Origin: Mycoplasmoides fastidiosum
GTDB lineage: Bacteria > Bacillota_I > Bacilli_A > Mycoplasmatales > Mycoplasmoidaceae
Direction: 5' to 3'
DNA length: 64,000 bases
NCBI RefSeq assembly: GCF_024498275.1
Contig: NZ_CP101809.1
Span: forward strand, 1 to 64,000
A program made the translations under genes and the position numbers. The notes below the pieces were generated by a model. It made no database searches, was not told the origin of the DNA, and saw only the letters and a list, made by a program, of their open reading frames with translations. Below are positions 22,344-34,116 of this stretch, piece after piece. Within the stretch, counting starts at the first letter, position 1; every line of letters begins with the position of its first letter.

Positions 22344-24299
22344 ATGAAAAAATGAAATAGAAGTATTCTGACATTTTTTTCAATTTTGTCATCTTCAGTA
22401 TTATTAACAGCTTGTTTAGAAAATCAACAAGTGAATGTTTCCCAATACGATGAAGGCTTTTCTGAAATTAATATGAATAAACCTGGAACAAGCCAAAACA
22501 TTTCTGTTCCGATTGATAAGAATAATCTGCCAGGAGCAGATTATTTAAGAACCCACAGTGTCAGTTTATACATGGAAGATGAAACCCCTAAGACAACAGG
22601 AGTTGAAAATAATTCTGAACAATCTAGCAAAATTAGTGGAACAGGATTTATTATCAATACTTATGCCAACAGAAATGAAGTTAATGCTGAAGGTGAAGCG
22701 ATTAATGATGATGAGAGAATTCATTTATTAATTGGTACTAATTTACATGTGGCAAAAGCTTTTTTCCCAAACGAAGATCTTATAAAAGTAAATCATCCGG
22801 AGGATAAATCATCTCCCAAATTATCAGAAACCCAGAATGGCGCTAGTAAAAAATTTCGAGTTGGGTTTTTTAATTATGGTAGCAGTCAAATTGAGATTAA
22901 AGGAGCAGAGAAAGCTAATTTTAACCTTTATCAATCAGACGAACCTTTAATCAGAAATAACGAAATTTCTGAAGAACGTAATATTTATTTGGATGTTGAT
23001 AGTAAAAATGTGGAATTGGTATATACTGCTACTAATTTAGCAATCAATAAAAAACTATTTAACTTTGATCAAAATATTAATTTATTAGATGTTTATCGAG
23101 ATGAAATTTCTTCACAAAAATTGTCTGATATTGAATGGGTTGATTCTTATAATCCAGGATTGAATAATCCATTCATTAAAACAGCCGATATTAATCAACA
23201 ATATAGTCAATTTAATTTTGCAGTTGACTTTGCGGTTTTAAAAATTAGTTTTGAAAAAAATCAACAACCCAACTGGTTGAAAACTTTCAATGAACGAATG
23301 CAAACTAATGATGTTAATTTTTCTGCCATTCCTACTAATCGAAATTTTGTGTTGGAAAATAATTTAATGACACCACAATATTTAGTGGGAGGTTATTCAA
23401 CTTTAACGGTTGATCAAAAAATTGATGAATTAGTTGGCACAGCCGAACCAGTTTTTCAATTAAAACCCAATCAAAAAATCGATGATATTTTACCAAGTGA
23501 AATTACGGCTGCTAATTGGCATGATTATTTTGCAGTAAGCAATCTAAATCCAAAATTAGAATTTTTTGGCTTAGAAAATTTTCAATCAAATGATGATCAA
23601 GGTTATTTATTCTTTGAAGGATCAGTGAGAAATCAAACAACTTCTGCTGAAGAGTATGTCGCAACTAAAAAAGTTTCTGATATTATTTCTGGTTTTAAAG
23701 CAATCAGACCAAACCGAAACAATCCTAATTTAGTTGCTCCAACAACACCATTTCGTCATGGTGAACCTATTGTAAAATGAATTGAAGCAGAAGTAAAAAA
23801 TGGTACTTTCTCAGATAAAAGTATCTATACAATTGCTAATGAACTTTGAAATCAAAAAATTTATAGTCGTGATTCCTATTTCACAAATGAACATTTCAGA
23901 CAAGCAAATGTTGATCAAAATTCTGATTTAGTTACTTATAACGGACAAAATTTTTTATCCATTGGCAGCAAAATTTTAACAACTAATTTAAATTTAAAAC
24001 CAGGTTCATCAGGTTCGTTAGTAATTAGTGATCAATGATTTAGGCCAAATTCGCCCCGAACAGGTTTAAACTTAATTGGCATTTATAACGGAACTAAAGA
24101 ATACATCAATCCAATTTATCAAACAAAACGACATGTTGGACAATTTTTACTTTTCTCATCAGCTTTCCGTTATGAACTATTTCAAGCTCGTAATAAATTA
24201 TCTAAACCTTCTTTATGTGATGTTTTAGATCATAAAGGAATTACTGGACAACTAGCTAACAGTTATGTGACCTGTCCTGATATTGATGATAATAATTAG
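22344..24299 (+). CDS. Surface lipoprotein with DUF31 (MIP-type) serine protease domain
   Basis: This 651-residue lipoprotein has a signal peptide MKKWNRSILTFFSILSSSV with lipobox LLTAC (Cys24), so it should be anchored outside the cell. The trypsin-like DUF31 fold known from Mycoplasma immunoglobulin protease (MIP) is recognisable. GTGFIINTYANR leads to TNLHVAK (His135), VDFAVLKI gives Asp295, and PGSSGSL gives Ser556, a plausible H-D-S triad. TGA codons in the C-terminal third must be read as Trp. A GGAGA site precedes the start. No MIB-like Ig-binding partner lies adjacent. Its last 4 bases overlap the converging ktrA stop. Substrate is unknown; immunoglobulin is only one possibility. Confidence 0.8.
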
Positions 24300-25012
24300 T
24301 CTTTTTGAAAAACATCAATGATTGATGAAATATTAGTAACCACACTAATCAAAAAGACAATATCGCCACGGTTAATGATATCAGTGCCACGAATGGGCAT
24401 TCGAATTTCACCTTTAGAATTTTTAATAGCAATAATAGTGAATTGTCGGTGACCAAATTTGTTAGTAATTTCAGCCACTGATTTTTTTCATAAACTAGAA
24501 GCAAATACAGGTACTTCTACAATAAAAGATTTTTGACTGTCGGCCTGATCAAACCGAAATAAATCAACATTTAAACCATAAATACTTTGATAAGCAACCT
24601 TAGATGCAATCTCAACATCGGGAATAATTGTTCGAGAAACTCCCATTGATTTTAGAATGCGTTGATGAATTAAATTAGTTGCCTTAGCAATAATATTTTT
24701 AATTCCTAATTCTCGTAAGTTAGAACAAATAATGATTGATTTTTCAAAATCTGAAACAGCGACAATTATGATGTCATAATCTTTAATGCCAATATCAGTT
24801 AAATTATGGATGTTAGTTGCATCAACTAGTTGAACGTCAGAAAAATCTTTTCCCTTCAGTTCAACAACTTCTTCATCAAAATCAATGATAGTTAAATTTT
24901 GATGCTCTTTTTGTAAAACTTCAGCCACACCATAACCAAACCGGCCTAAGCCGATAATACAATAATTTTTTACTAATCGATTCGTTCGATGCTTGAATAA
25001 TTTAATATCCAT
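24296..25012 (-). CDS. ktrA: Potassium uptake regulatory subunit KtrA/TrkA (RCK)
   Basis: This 238-residue cytosolic RCK protein gates the KtrB potassium channel-like transporter. The N-terminal Rossmann fold has NYCIIGLGRFGYGVAEVL (nucleotide-binding GxGxxG) with an acidic end IIDFDEE. The C-terminal RCK_C region (about residues 150-238) is the kind that binds c-di-AMP in relatives. ktrB is divergent, 202 bases away. One TGA is Trp. The stop region overlaps the protease lipoprotein by 4 bases. With cdaA in the same window, c-di-AMP control of potassium is a reasonable inference. Confidence 0.93.
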
Positions 25013-25214
25013 AAATCTTTTATTCCAAGTTTTTTAAATGATTTGTCAAGTAGTTAATTTTAATATTAAATTGGGTTAATATGATATTTTAATAATTTGA
25101 TTAATCTCTTATTTAAAATAAATTTTATTTTACTAAAATATATAGACATAAAAAAGTAGTAAACCAAAAAAACTGATCATTCAAGACGAATCAACTGAAA
25201 TAGCTTTTTAAAAT

Positions 25215-26828
25215 ATGAAAAAACTGGGCAACAAAAAAAAGAAAAAAATTATTTTCTATAAAGAAAAGATTTTGAAAATACTTCTGGGGGATACAATTTA
25301 TAAAAAGTTCTTCCGAATCTATTTTTTTACTATTTTCGTTGGGGCTTGTTTTTTGTATATGCCATTTTCGTTAAACTCAGGGTGAGTTTATGAAAATAAT
25401 TCCTATGTTTGATACCAAAATGGTGAAGTTTTTCAAACTTATACTTTTTTTGACAGCATCTTTTTTGCTTCTTCAGCTTTTAGTGATACAGGATTAACAA
25501 CAAAAGTAACTGGTTATATTTTTAGTATTCCAGGGCAATTTATTATTACCTTATTAATTCAAGTTGGTGGATTAGGTTTAATTGCGATTGCCATTTTGAT
25601 TTGAAAATACTTAATCAATAAAACTAATTTTACTGCTTCTCAACGGTATTTGTTAAACTCAGAACGAGGTAATGCCAAATCAGGAGAAAGTCACAAAATG
25701 ATTGGTTTTGCTTTTGTTGTGATTTTTATTCTGCAACTAATTATTTGATTTGCGCTTTCGTTTTTCTTTTATAACGTTAAACCCCAAACTCCTGAAAATG
25801 CAGAATTATTAGAATTACCACAATTTAATTATCTGAACGCTGATAAATTTTATGGTAACGTTGGACTATCCATTTGAGCCGCTTATTTTCATACAATTTC
25901 AGCGTTAAATAATGCTGGATTTGATATTTTAGGACCAACTTCTATTTATGCTTACAATGGTGGTTTAGGGAATATTCTTTCATTCTTTTTATTAATTGCT
26001 TTAATTGCTGGGGGAATTGGATATCCGATTTTTTATGATATTTTTCAATGAATTCAATCAAAAAGAAAAGGTTATATTCATCGCATCACATTGTTTACCA
26101 AAATTTCGGTATTAAGTTATTTTGTGATTGCTTTTTTTGGATTAGTATTGATTCTTGTCTTTGAATTACCGCGTTCAAGTAATTTCAAACTTTTTTATGA
26201 TTCCATTGAAATGGAAAATATCAAAACCCAAACTCCTTTTTATAATTTTTCTAAATTATCGTCTGGAGATAAAGTTTGAAATTTTATATTCGTTACTTTC
26301 TCCTCAAGATCAGCTGGATTTTCTAGTGTTCCAATGGACTATTTAACAATTGAATCCCGTTGATTAATGTCTGCTTTAATGTTTATTGGAGCTTCACCTT
26401 CATCAGCTGGAGGAGGAATCCGAACCGTTACTTTATTTATCATTATCCGTTTTTTATATAGTCGAGCAGTAGGAAGAAAATATGTTTCTGTATTCAAACG
26501 AACAATTCATCGTAATTTAGTTATTGAAGCACTAATGACGTTTATTTTAGCTTTAGCTTTAATTTTTGTCGTTATGATTTTAATAAGCAGTACGACTACA
26601 GAACTACAAAGCGGAACAAATGTTATTTTTGAAGCAATTTCGGCTTTTGGAACTTCAGGATTAACAACCGGTGTAACGGGAAAATCTAGTATTGTTGGTT
26701 TGATTGGTTTAATTTTTTTAATGTTTGTTGGACAATTAGGCTTGAGTAATTCCATCTTGTTATGAACCAAAAAATCACCAACCCAACAAATTTTACGTTA
26801 CCAGTATGAAGATTTAAGGGTTAGTTAA
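25215..26828 (+). CDS. ktrB: Potassium uptake membrane subunit KtrB/TrkH
   Basis: A 537-residue membrane protein with the four pseudo-repeat P-loops of the Trk/Ktr/HKT family: SAFSDTGLTT, SALNNAGFDI, SSRSAGFSSV and SAFGTSGLTTG. The conserved Gly in each selectivity loop is present. The protein forms the K+ (or Na+-coupled K+) pathway with KtrA. It starts at ATG 25215 (MKKLGNKKKKK) and needs many TGA-Trp codons. It is divergent from ktrA, so the two may share a control region at 25013-25214. A strong terminator follows. Confidence 0.93.
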
Positions 26829-26845
26829 AAACCAAAATGTACTAC

Positions 26846-26879
26846 AAAAAAACCACTCTTTTTATAGAGTGGTTTTTTA
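26846..26879. terminator. Bidirectional terminator between ktrB and nuclease gene
   Basis: Stem AAAAAACCACTCT with AGAGTGGTTTTTT, loop about 6 bases, with T-runs both ways. Confidence 0.88.
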
Positions 26880-26899
26880 TTTTTTAATTAAGTAATAAA

Positions 26900-28270
26900 T
26901 TACTTTTTAAGTTGTAATTCAAAGTGAACCATTGTGTGATCAGAAATTAATTCTTTTAAAGATGTATGAACAGGAGATTTAGGTGGATTTTTTGGTTGTC
27001 TTGCACCGGCTTTTTGATAATAAATTTCATCCATAATTGCTTTTGTATAATGATCATATTCAGGATAACTTAAAGCTAAAATTTTTTGTTTTTGATTAGA
27101 TGTTACTCCGTTATCTTCAACGTCATAATATAAATTCCACAAGTCTCAACGCGTAGGGTTTTGAACATTATAGTTTTGAAATTTATAAAAAGCTTTATCA
27201 TATGCATTTGCATAAGCATTAAGACGATCAGGACTACTTAAGGTTGTCCGGAATTTAGCAGGACCACGATCTTTATCATAAGCAGTTTCTAATTTTTCAC
27301 CAGCTGCGTCTAGTGGAAAAATATTTTTATAACCTTCTTTTGTGGCGCGCTCAAAAAGAAAATTATTATTAAAGCGAATGTTAGTATCGGCCATAAAGAA
27401 AATATCATCTTCTTTAAAAACTTCACTGAAATATTTAAGTACATCAGGAATTTTTAAAGCATCTCAAGCTTCATTGCTACCTAATTTGCTATCACATTTC
27501 GTTCCGTGCTCAATTCCAAACTGTTTTAAATCAGCACAATTAAATTTAGTTTCACCTTGACTATCTCTTGCATCTGGTGATGAAGCATGAGCGGCAATAG
27601 TTACAAAAGTTTGATTATTAACTAGATCGGTCCATTTAATAGCACCTGGTCTTCTTGTATAAAAATGCTTTTCATCAGCTTTTTCTTTAAAGAATAAAAT
27701 ATTTCGGTTACCAGTATCATTTAATTCTTGAGATCCACCCTTATCATAAGGACTATCAGTGATATTGAAAGTGCTAAAATCAGCTGGTTCTTGTTGATGA
27801 GGAGATGTTTCGTATCTTAAACGATCCTTTTTATAAATAAAACCATAACGTTCACTTAAAGAAACACGTTTTAAAATTGGTTGTTCAGAAACTGAAGGTA
27901 AGGAAATAATTGCTTCATATTTTTCTGAGCCAGCTAAATGATTTAAGTTTTTAACTAGTTCAGTAAACCCAGTTGCATTTTTATAAGTGGGTTCGATTAC
28001 GGTTAATAAATCTAAATTGTTTTGATACAAAACATCAGCTAAAACTTTAGCGCGTTCAGAAGAAAACTTATCTCCCTTTTCTTCATAGTTAGCAATGTTT
28101 CACATTCCAACTCGAATATTATTGGTTTGTGGAGCGATTTGAAGGGCTTGACTAGTTTGATTAGAATCCACTTGTCCAGAATCTTGTATTGCATTACCAC
28201 AGCTAATTAATACAAAACTGAAGGCAAAAGCAGAGATTGAAATTTTAGAAAATAGTTTAAATTTTCGCAT
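26900..28270 (-). CDS. Membrane-anchored nuclease lipoprotein (endonuclease/exonuclease/phosphatase family, MnuA-like)
   Basis: This 456-residue lipoprotein has signal MRKFKLFSKISISAFAFSFV with lipobox LISC (Cys24). The EEP (DNase I-like) fold is visible: VGMWNIANY (start of fold), TVIEPT (catalytic Glu), TIAAHASSPD, FFMADTNIR (Asp-x-Asn) and the final SDHTMVHFEL (Asp-His). This matches mycoplasma membrane nucleases that cut host nucleic acids to supply nucleotides. A Lys/Pro-rich stretch near the C-terminus precedes SDH. Downstream on the same strand lies nothing; upstream is the metal-type ABC operon. Nuclease action outside the cell is the likely role. Confidence 0.85.
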
Positions 28271-28402
28271 TTTAGATAATTTGATTACAACTTTTTAAAA
28301 TGATTGAAACGGATTCAAATACTGTTGAATCCAATTTTGATTTTACATTAAAACAAATAAACAATTTAATAATTTGGGCTTAAAAAATGTGAAAATTACA
28401 CG

Positions 28403-28447
28403 AAAAAACCACCATTTTTTTGAAAATTAAGACAAATAGTGGTTTTT
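28403..28447 (-). terminator. Terminator after the ABC importer operon
   Basis: Stem AAAAACCACCA with TAGTGGTTTTT (near-perfect), long A/T loop, T-rich tail on the minus strand, 14 bases after the last ABC gene. Confidence 0.65.
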
Positions 28448-28460
28448 CATTTGGGTTTAT

Positions 28461-30044
28461 TTATATTTCGACTAATGTTGATTTAACATTGCTAATATAA
28501 ACTTGATTATTATGAATGGTTAAATCAGCAGTCACATTAAAAACTTCTAGTAATGATTTATGATTAATTACTTGAGTGGGTGGACCTTGATCATAAATAA
28601 CACCATTCTTAATTAGAATAATTTCATCTGAATATTGGGCAGCTTGATTAATGTCATGTAAGATTGCAATAATAGTTTTTTTGTCTTTATTTTGCATTTC
28701 TTTCAGCATTTCTAGCAGTTCAATTTGATTTTTGATATCCAGATATGTAGTTGGCTCATCTAAAACAACTGTATCAGTATCTTGAGCAATTGTCATTGCA
28801 ATCAAAACTTTTTGTTGCTGTCCCCCAGATAAATCGCTAGTAAATTTATCTTTTAAATGAAGCGTACTGGTTTTCTTCATGGCTTGATAAATAATTTCGT
28901 GATCAGAATCTTTTAGTGAAGACATCAAACTTAAATAAGGAGCTCGTCCATAACCGACAAAATCATACACTTTAATGCCAGTGATTAATTCATGGCCCTG
29001 AGCAATATGAGAAACATTTTGGGCAAATTTTTTCAGACTAATATTTTTTAAATCTTTTTCACCCCAAAAAATATTACCAAGATAATGTCGGTTTTGATTG
29101 ATTACAGATTTTAAAAAAGTTGATTTACCAGATCCGTTAGCACCTAAAATAGAAGTAAATTTATTTTGAGCCAGATTACAACTAATTTTTTTTAAAATTA
29201 GTTTTTCAGGTTGAATTATTTTTGATTTGCGAAAACGGTTTGCGAATGATCTTTCATATGTAAAAGAAAGTTGTTCAGTTTTTAAAAAGGTATTAGGATC
29301 AAAATTATCAATCGGAAAATCAAAATCAGATAAATTATTTTTACCTAAAAACAATTTATTAAACTTTTTAATAAAACCAATTTTTAAATTAGTTGTTAGA
29401 CTACCAAAAATGGTTGAAAAATTTTGATCAGTTCTAATTATGACATATTGAATTTGGTGTTTTTTAAAGTAAAAATAAGTAAAGAAAGGATAAAAGAAAC
29501 CTAAAAATAACTCTAGAGCCACCAAAAATTTAATAGCTGGTTTAATGTTAATTTTGAGTCAAACAATTCCTAAATTTCTTCAATTTCAAATTAATCACAA
29601 TATTAAATTAATCAAATTAAATGAAAGCACTAATTTTAAATTGGTTGCTACTAATAAAAATTGACTTACTAATTCGTTAACAGTAATTGTGGTAGGATCT
29701 AAATTGTTAACAGTTGTTAAGAAATCATTTTGGTTATTTAAAAATTGAAATTGAGATGGCAATCCAAATAAATTATTACCATCAATAGCTCCACTAATTC
29801 ATCCTGCTTGATAGCTTACTGTAATTTGAGCATTATTGTTTTCAGCAACAATGCGATTTAAAGCTGTTATTTGATTGAGGGTAACAAAATAAATAATCAA
29901 AACAACAATTAACAAAATTCATCCAATGAGAATTTTGTAAAGATTTTGTTGAATTTTGGTTTTTAAATCAAAATTATAATAACCAATACTTTTTAAGAAA
30001 AGATAAACAAATCATCTGTAGAGATCAATGAAAAATTTTTGCAT
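28461..30044 (-). CDS. FecE-type ABC ATPase with N-terminal membrane/extracytoplasmic extension (copy 2)
   Basis: A 527-residue protein whose C-terminal half (about 265-527) is an ABC ATPase: Walker A GANGSGKST (about 300), Q-loop SHIAQGHELI, signature LSGGQQQKV, Walker B VVLDEPTTYLD and H-loop ILHDINQ. This is the BtuD/FecE subtype. Unusually, about 240 residues precede it: a membrane helix (about 38-58), an approximately 70-residue hydrophilic segment probably outside the cell, then one or two more helices ending FFYPFFTYFYF. It is the last gene of a four-gene importer operon. The gene begins one base after the stop of copy 1. No separate binding protein is encoded. Confidence 0.85.
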
Positions 30045-30045
30045 A

Positions 30046-31695
30046 TTATTCAGATTCCTTATTTAAATGATTGTTATCAACCTTTAATTCAAATAATTGG
30101 GGAATGCCATTAATAATTTCAACATTAGCATCAACAGCAAAAACCTCTTTTACCATTTGAGAATTCACCACATTACGGGGGGCACCTTGGCTGTAAATTT
30201 CGCCGTCTTTTAAAATGATTAAATTATCAGAATAACTAATCGCTTGATTTAGATCATGTAAAATGGCAATAATAGTCTTACCCCGATCATTCAATTTTTT
30301 TAATAGGGTTAATAATAAATTTTGGTTATTAACATCTAAATAAGTTGTTGGCTCATCCAAAATGATCGTATCGGTTTTTTGAGCCAGAACAGTAGCTAAA
30401 ATAACATTCTGTCTTTGACCACCAGATAACTCATTAATATTACGATCAATAAACTGTAAAGTATTGGTCTCAACTAATGCATTCAAAATATTTTGTTCTT
30501 GTTCAGGACTAATTTTGCCACTTAAATTTTGATGGGGAATAGCACCAAAACAAACAAAATCATAAACATTAGAACCACTAGGAATTTCTAAAATTTGTGG
30601 AAAATAAGCAACATTTTGAGCAAAAGACTTACGCTTAATTCGGTGAAGATTAATTTTATTCCAGTAAATTGATCCAAAATAATGTCGTTCTAATCCTAGT
30701 AAAACTTTAATTAAAGTTGATTTACCTGAACCATTTGGTCCAATAATAGTTGTGAATGAACCTTTAGGAATTTTAAAATTAAGATTTTTTAAAATGTATT
30801 TTTCTTTCACAATTAAGAAAGGGAATAATCTAGTAATAAATTCGATAAGTTTTTTCCGACGATAGATGTGATATTTCTCTTTATATTTTTTTTCATGAAT
30901 TGATAAGTTGAAAACATCGGACAAATGACGAATAAGATTATGACCATGACTATAGGTAAAACCAAGGTTTTTAGTGGAAATAAATTCATCACGGTGATCA
31001 TTGGAATTATTAAATTTTAAGAAAAAATTATTGAAACGGCTAATCCATAAAAACGGTGGGTATTTAGCTAGTTTTTCAATATTATCAAAACTTAATGCTT
31101 TAACTTGTTTGTTACTTAGTTTTCATAATAAAAGACTAATAAATCAACCACCAAGATTAAAAAAATAAACCAATAAAAAACTGTAGATTTTATAAGCATT
31201 TTTTTCTGAAAAGCCAATAGTCAAATTTCAAAAAATAGCTGCAGTTAAAAAAACCACAATAATGATTGCGCTTCAACTTAGAAAAGCAAAAGTTTGTAAA
31301 TAAGTATTTAATGTAGTAGCAGATTGCACAAACCCCGCACCATTATCAATTTGTGCGGTTGCTAAAAAATTATTTTGTTCAAGCGGAATACTAGTGTTAA
31401 AAGCGTTGACAACCAATAAAAGTAAATCAGCATCAGCAGTAGCGAATCGGTTCCGTTGTAGCAAAAATTGGTTATTTAAAAATAAACCACTATTCCGAAA
31501 TAAATAGCTGAGATCGTAATTTCAATTACTAGCATCTTCATACTTTAAATCATTAACTGCTTGGTTTTTAGCGGCTAATCAGGTGTTATGAATTTGGTTT
31601 TCTAAAGGGATTAGAACAACAGCAAAAATTAATCCCAAAAAGATTAAACTAGTAAAAACTAATAACGATTTATTTTCCTGCAAATATTGCTTCAT
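30046..31695 (-). CDS. FecE-type ABC ATPase with N-terminal membrane/extracytoplasmic extension (copy 1)
   Basis: A 549-residue paralogue of the next gene. The N-terminal extension has a helix (about 10-30), roughly 100 residues likely outside (NQIHNTWLAAKN to LNTYLQTF), then two helices (about 135-160 and 172-195). The ABC domain follows from about residue 232 with an inserted basic segment of about 50 residues before Walker A GPNGSGKST (about 318). The signature is LSGGQRQNV, Walker B IILDEPTTYLD and H-loop ILHDLNQ. Its start overlaps the permease stop (TAATG). Fused membrane domains on both ATPases in an operon that already has two permeases is unusual. Confidence 0.85.
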
Positions 31696-32795
31696 TATCT
31701 GCGATCTCGTTTAAGAATTAAGAAAATAAAATAAGGAGTAATAATTGCTGTTGATAAGAATCCAATTGGAATATCAGTGGCTAAATTAACCGAAACAAAA
31801 GCAGCTAACATTACCATAATTGCACCAATGATGAAAGTGGAAAATAAATTAGTTTTAGTTTGGTTTCCAAATAGTGGTTTAGAAATATTTGGAGCTAAGA
31901 TCCCCAATAAGGCAACAGTGCCTAAAATAGCAGCTTCAATTCCGGCTAATAAAGCAATTAATAAATAAAGAATTAATTTTAGGGTTTCTACTTTAACACC
32001 ATAAGAAATCCCCAATTTTTCACTAGTTTCAATTAAATCAATTTTTTTGCGTAAGACTCAAATCACCCCCATGATTAACACAATGACTACAAAATTAATA
32101 ATCAAGGTTAATCGTCAACGTGAAGAAGTGGCAAGTTGATTAATATCAGGAAATTTACCCAAACTGAAATTAATAATTTGACTGTTAGCAAAATTAATAG
32201 TACTACCAGGAGCGGCTGAAATAGTCGGATTCAAAATAGAAATAGAAATGGCTTCAAACAAAAATTGCAAAGCAATTCCAACAATAATAAATTTATCTAA
32301 ATTATTATTACCAATTTTGGTTAAGGTATAAATAATTGATGTTCCTAAAATGGAAGCACCAATTGTAATTAAAGGTAAAACTTGACGAATGATTTCTTGG
32401 TTACGAATGTCACCGTTACGGAAAGAAAAAATGTAGATAGTAATAAAAATAATGTTTAGTGAACCAATTCCTAAAATGGAAACATCAGCTAAATTATTTT
32501 TAGTTGTTTTTTGCAATAATAATCCGGCAACACCCAATGAACCTCCTCCAAAAATTGCGATGAGGTATTGTCAAATTCTTAAACTAAAAATTTGTAAACT
32601 AAAATTAAATCCTTGGCGTAAAAGGGTTAAACCAAAAAATAAAATAACACCAAAGATAATCGTGATAGAAATAAAATGAATGATGCTTTTTTTGCGTTTA
32701 GCATCTTGTTGTTTTTTTACAATATCAGTTTGAAATTGGTGGCTTTGAATTAAGTTAGGCTCTTTGTTAGTTGTTATTTGTTCTAATGGGTTCAT
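31695..32795 (-). CDS. FecCD/BtuC-type ABC permease (second)
   Basis: A 366-residue permease of the iron-siderophore, heme or cobalamin class. Family features include GGSLGVAGLLLQKTTKNNLADVSILGIGSLN, matching the conserved GxxLxxAGxxxQxxxxNPLAxPxxLGxxxGA block, and the coupling-loop region GTVALLGILAPNISKPLFG near the C-terminus. About nine to ten hydrophobic segments are seen after a basic N-terminus. TGA codons are Trp. It overlaps the ATPase downstream by one base and follows the first permease by one base. It probably pairs with the first permease as a heterodimer. Confidence 0.88.
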
Positions 32796-32796
32796 A

Positions 32797-33978
32797 TTAT
32801 TGACTCTTTTGTTTTCAGCCTAAATAAATTAACATTGGAGCTCCAATGAACACCATGTAAATAGAAGAAGGAATTGTGCTGGTGAATGTATTTAAAGTCA
32901 AACCTAAGGACATTACAGATGCTCCTAATAAGGCTCCCATAGGCACAACAATCCGATAGTCTCGAGTTCGAAAAATAATTCGCACAATATGGGGTGCAAA
33001 TAAGCCTACAAACGCAGCGTTTCCAACCAGAGAAACTGAAATTGGAATCAAAATTAAAATAACTAGTAAACCAAAAATTTTTACAGATTTAATATTAACT
33101 CCAAGACTAGTAGCCTTATCATCACCCAACTCTAATAAGCTTAAATTTTTAGATAAGAAAATTGATGTAATAAAACCAATGGCAACTAAGACAATCCCAA
33201 TATATAAAACAGTTTCTTGAGAAGGATATAAACCATAAATATTTTCTGCTCCACCAATACTAATTGCAAAAGATGTTCTAATTGCAGAAGCATTATTGAT
33301 TCGCAGTAAAAAGTTTAATGTTTTAAAGAAAATACTAATTGCTAAACCAGTTAGAGTAATTTTTAAATAGTTTAGATTGGATAAATATTTTAGGATGACT
33401 AAAATAAATCCAACCGATAACAATCCGCCTAAAAAACTGAAAGCTAAATATACGTATTGAAAATTATTGGCATCAACAATTGACCCAACTAAAACGTTCA
33501 TTAGAATGGAACCAAAAATTACGGCTTCAGTAGCTCCTAATGTGGTAGGATCAGACAAGGGATTTTTAGTTAATCCTTGAGAAATTGAGCCAGAGATAGC
33601 TAATCCAATTCCAGCTAAAGCAGTGGCAATAGAAATTCAAGTAGCTTTTCGAATTGGTGGTAAGTCAGTAAACGAAAACGCACCAAAAGTAGGCCCCGTT
33701 GATGTGGTGACATTAGTTAGTTGACTAGTGTTAGTGCTAAAAATATTATTGGTTGAAAAAATATAAAATAAGTCTTGGAAATTATATTTACCATTATTAG
33801 CAAAACGAATGTTAATAATGGTTAATGCCGTAACTAAAACAACAGCAAACAAAAAAGCCACTAGGTATTTGATGTACCTAATGGTCTTTTGCTTTTGAAT
33901 ACTGATTCTATTTTTATTAAAAGTTACATCATGAAAATTAACCACAACTTCTTTGTGATCTAGAGATTTAATACTCAT
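32797..33978 (-). CDS. FecCD/BtuC-type ABC permease (first)
   Basis: A 393-residue permease heading the operon. The family block is well preserved: ALAGIGLAISGSISQGLTKNPLSDPTTLGATEA. The coupling segment is VGNAAFVGLFAPHIVRIIFR. It begins with a charged cytosolic stretch (MSIKSLDHKEVVVNFHD) before the first helix. The final residues WKQKSQ follow an in-frame TGA that must be read as Trp, so the stop is at 32797 and not 32815. The upstream region holds three A/T-rich repeats that may control the operon. Substrate cannot be fixed from sequence. Confidence 0.88.
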
Positions 33979-34000
33979 TTTTTCATCTTTCTTTTTATAA

Positions 34001-34108
34001 AGTTAAAAATTCAAAAAAACTATAGGGTTTTCTTTTTGTATACAAAAATTCAAAAAACTATAAGATTTTCTTTTTATTGAGTTAAAAATTCAAAAAAACT
34101 GAAGATTA
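34001..34108. repeat. About 2.7 copies of a ~40-bp A/T-rich tandem repeat upstream of the ABC operon
   Basis: Units start at about 34001, 34041 and 34080 and share AAAAATTCAAAAAAACT followed by TTTTCTTTTT. They fill the 138-base spacer between the FMN reductase stop and the first FecCD permease on the minus strand. They could be a leader region, operator sites or a phase-variable promoter spacer; no T-tract terminator hairpin is evident. Confidence 0.6.
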
Positions 34109-34116
34109 TTTTAAAT

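Noticed and set aside
31777-31968. Plus-strand open frame inside the second FecCD permease
   Set aside because: Antisense shadow with no ribosome site.
34001-34108. CRISPR array
   Set aside because: Only about 2.7 imperfect A/T-rich units without distinct spacers and no cas genes nearby.
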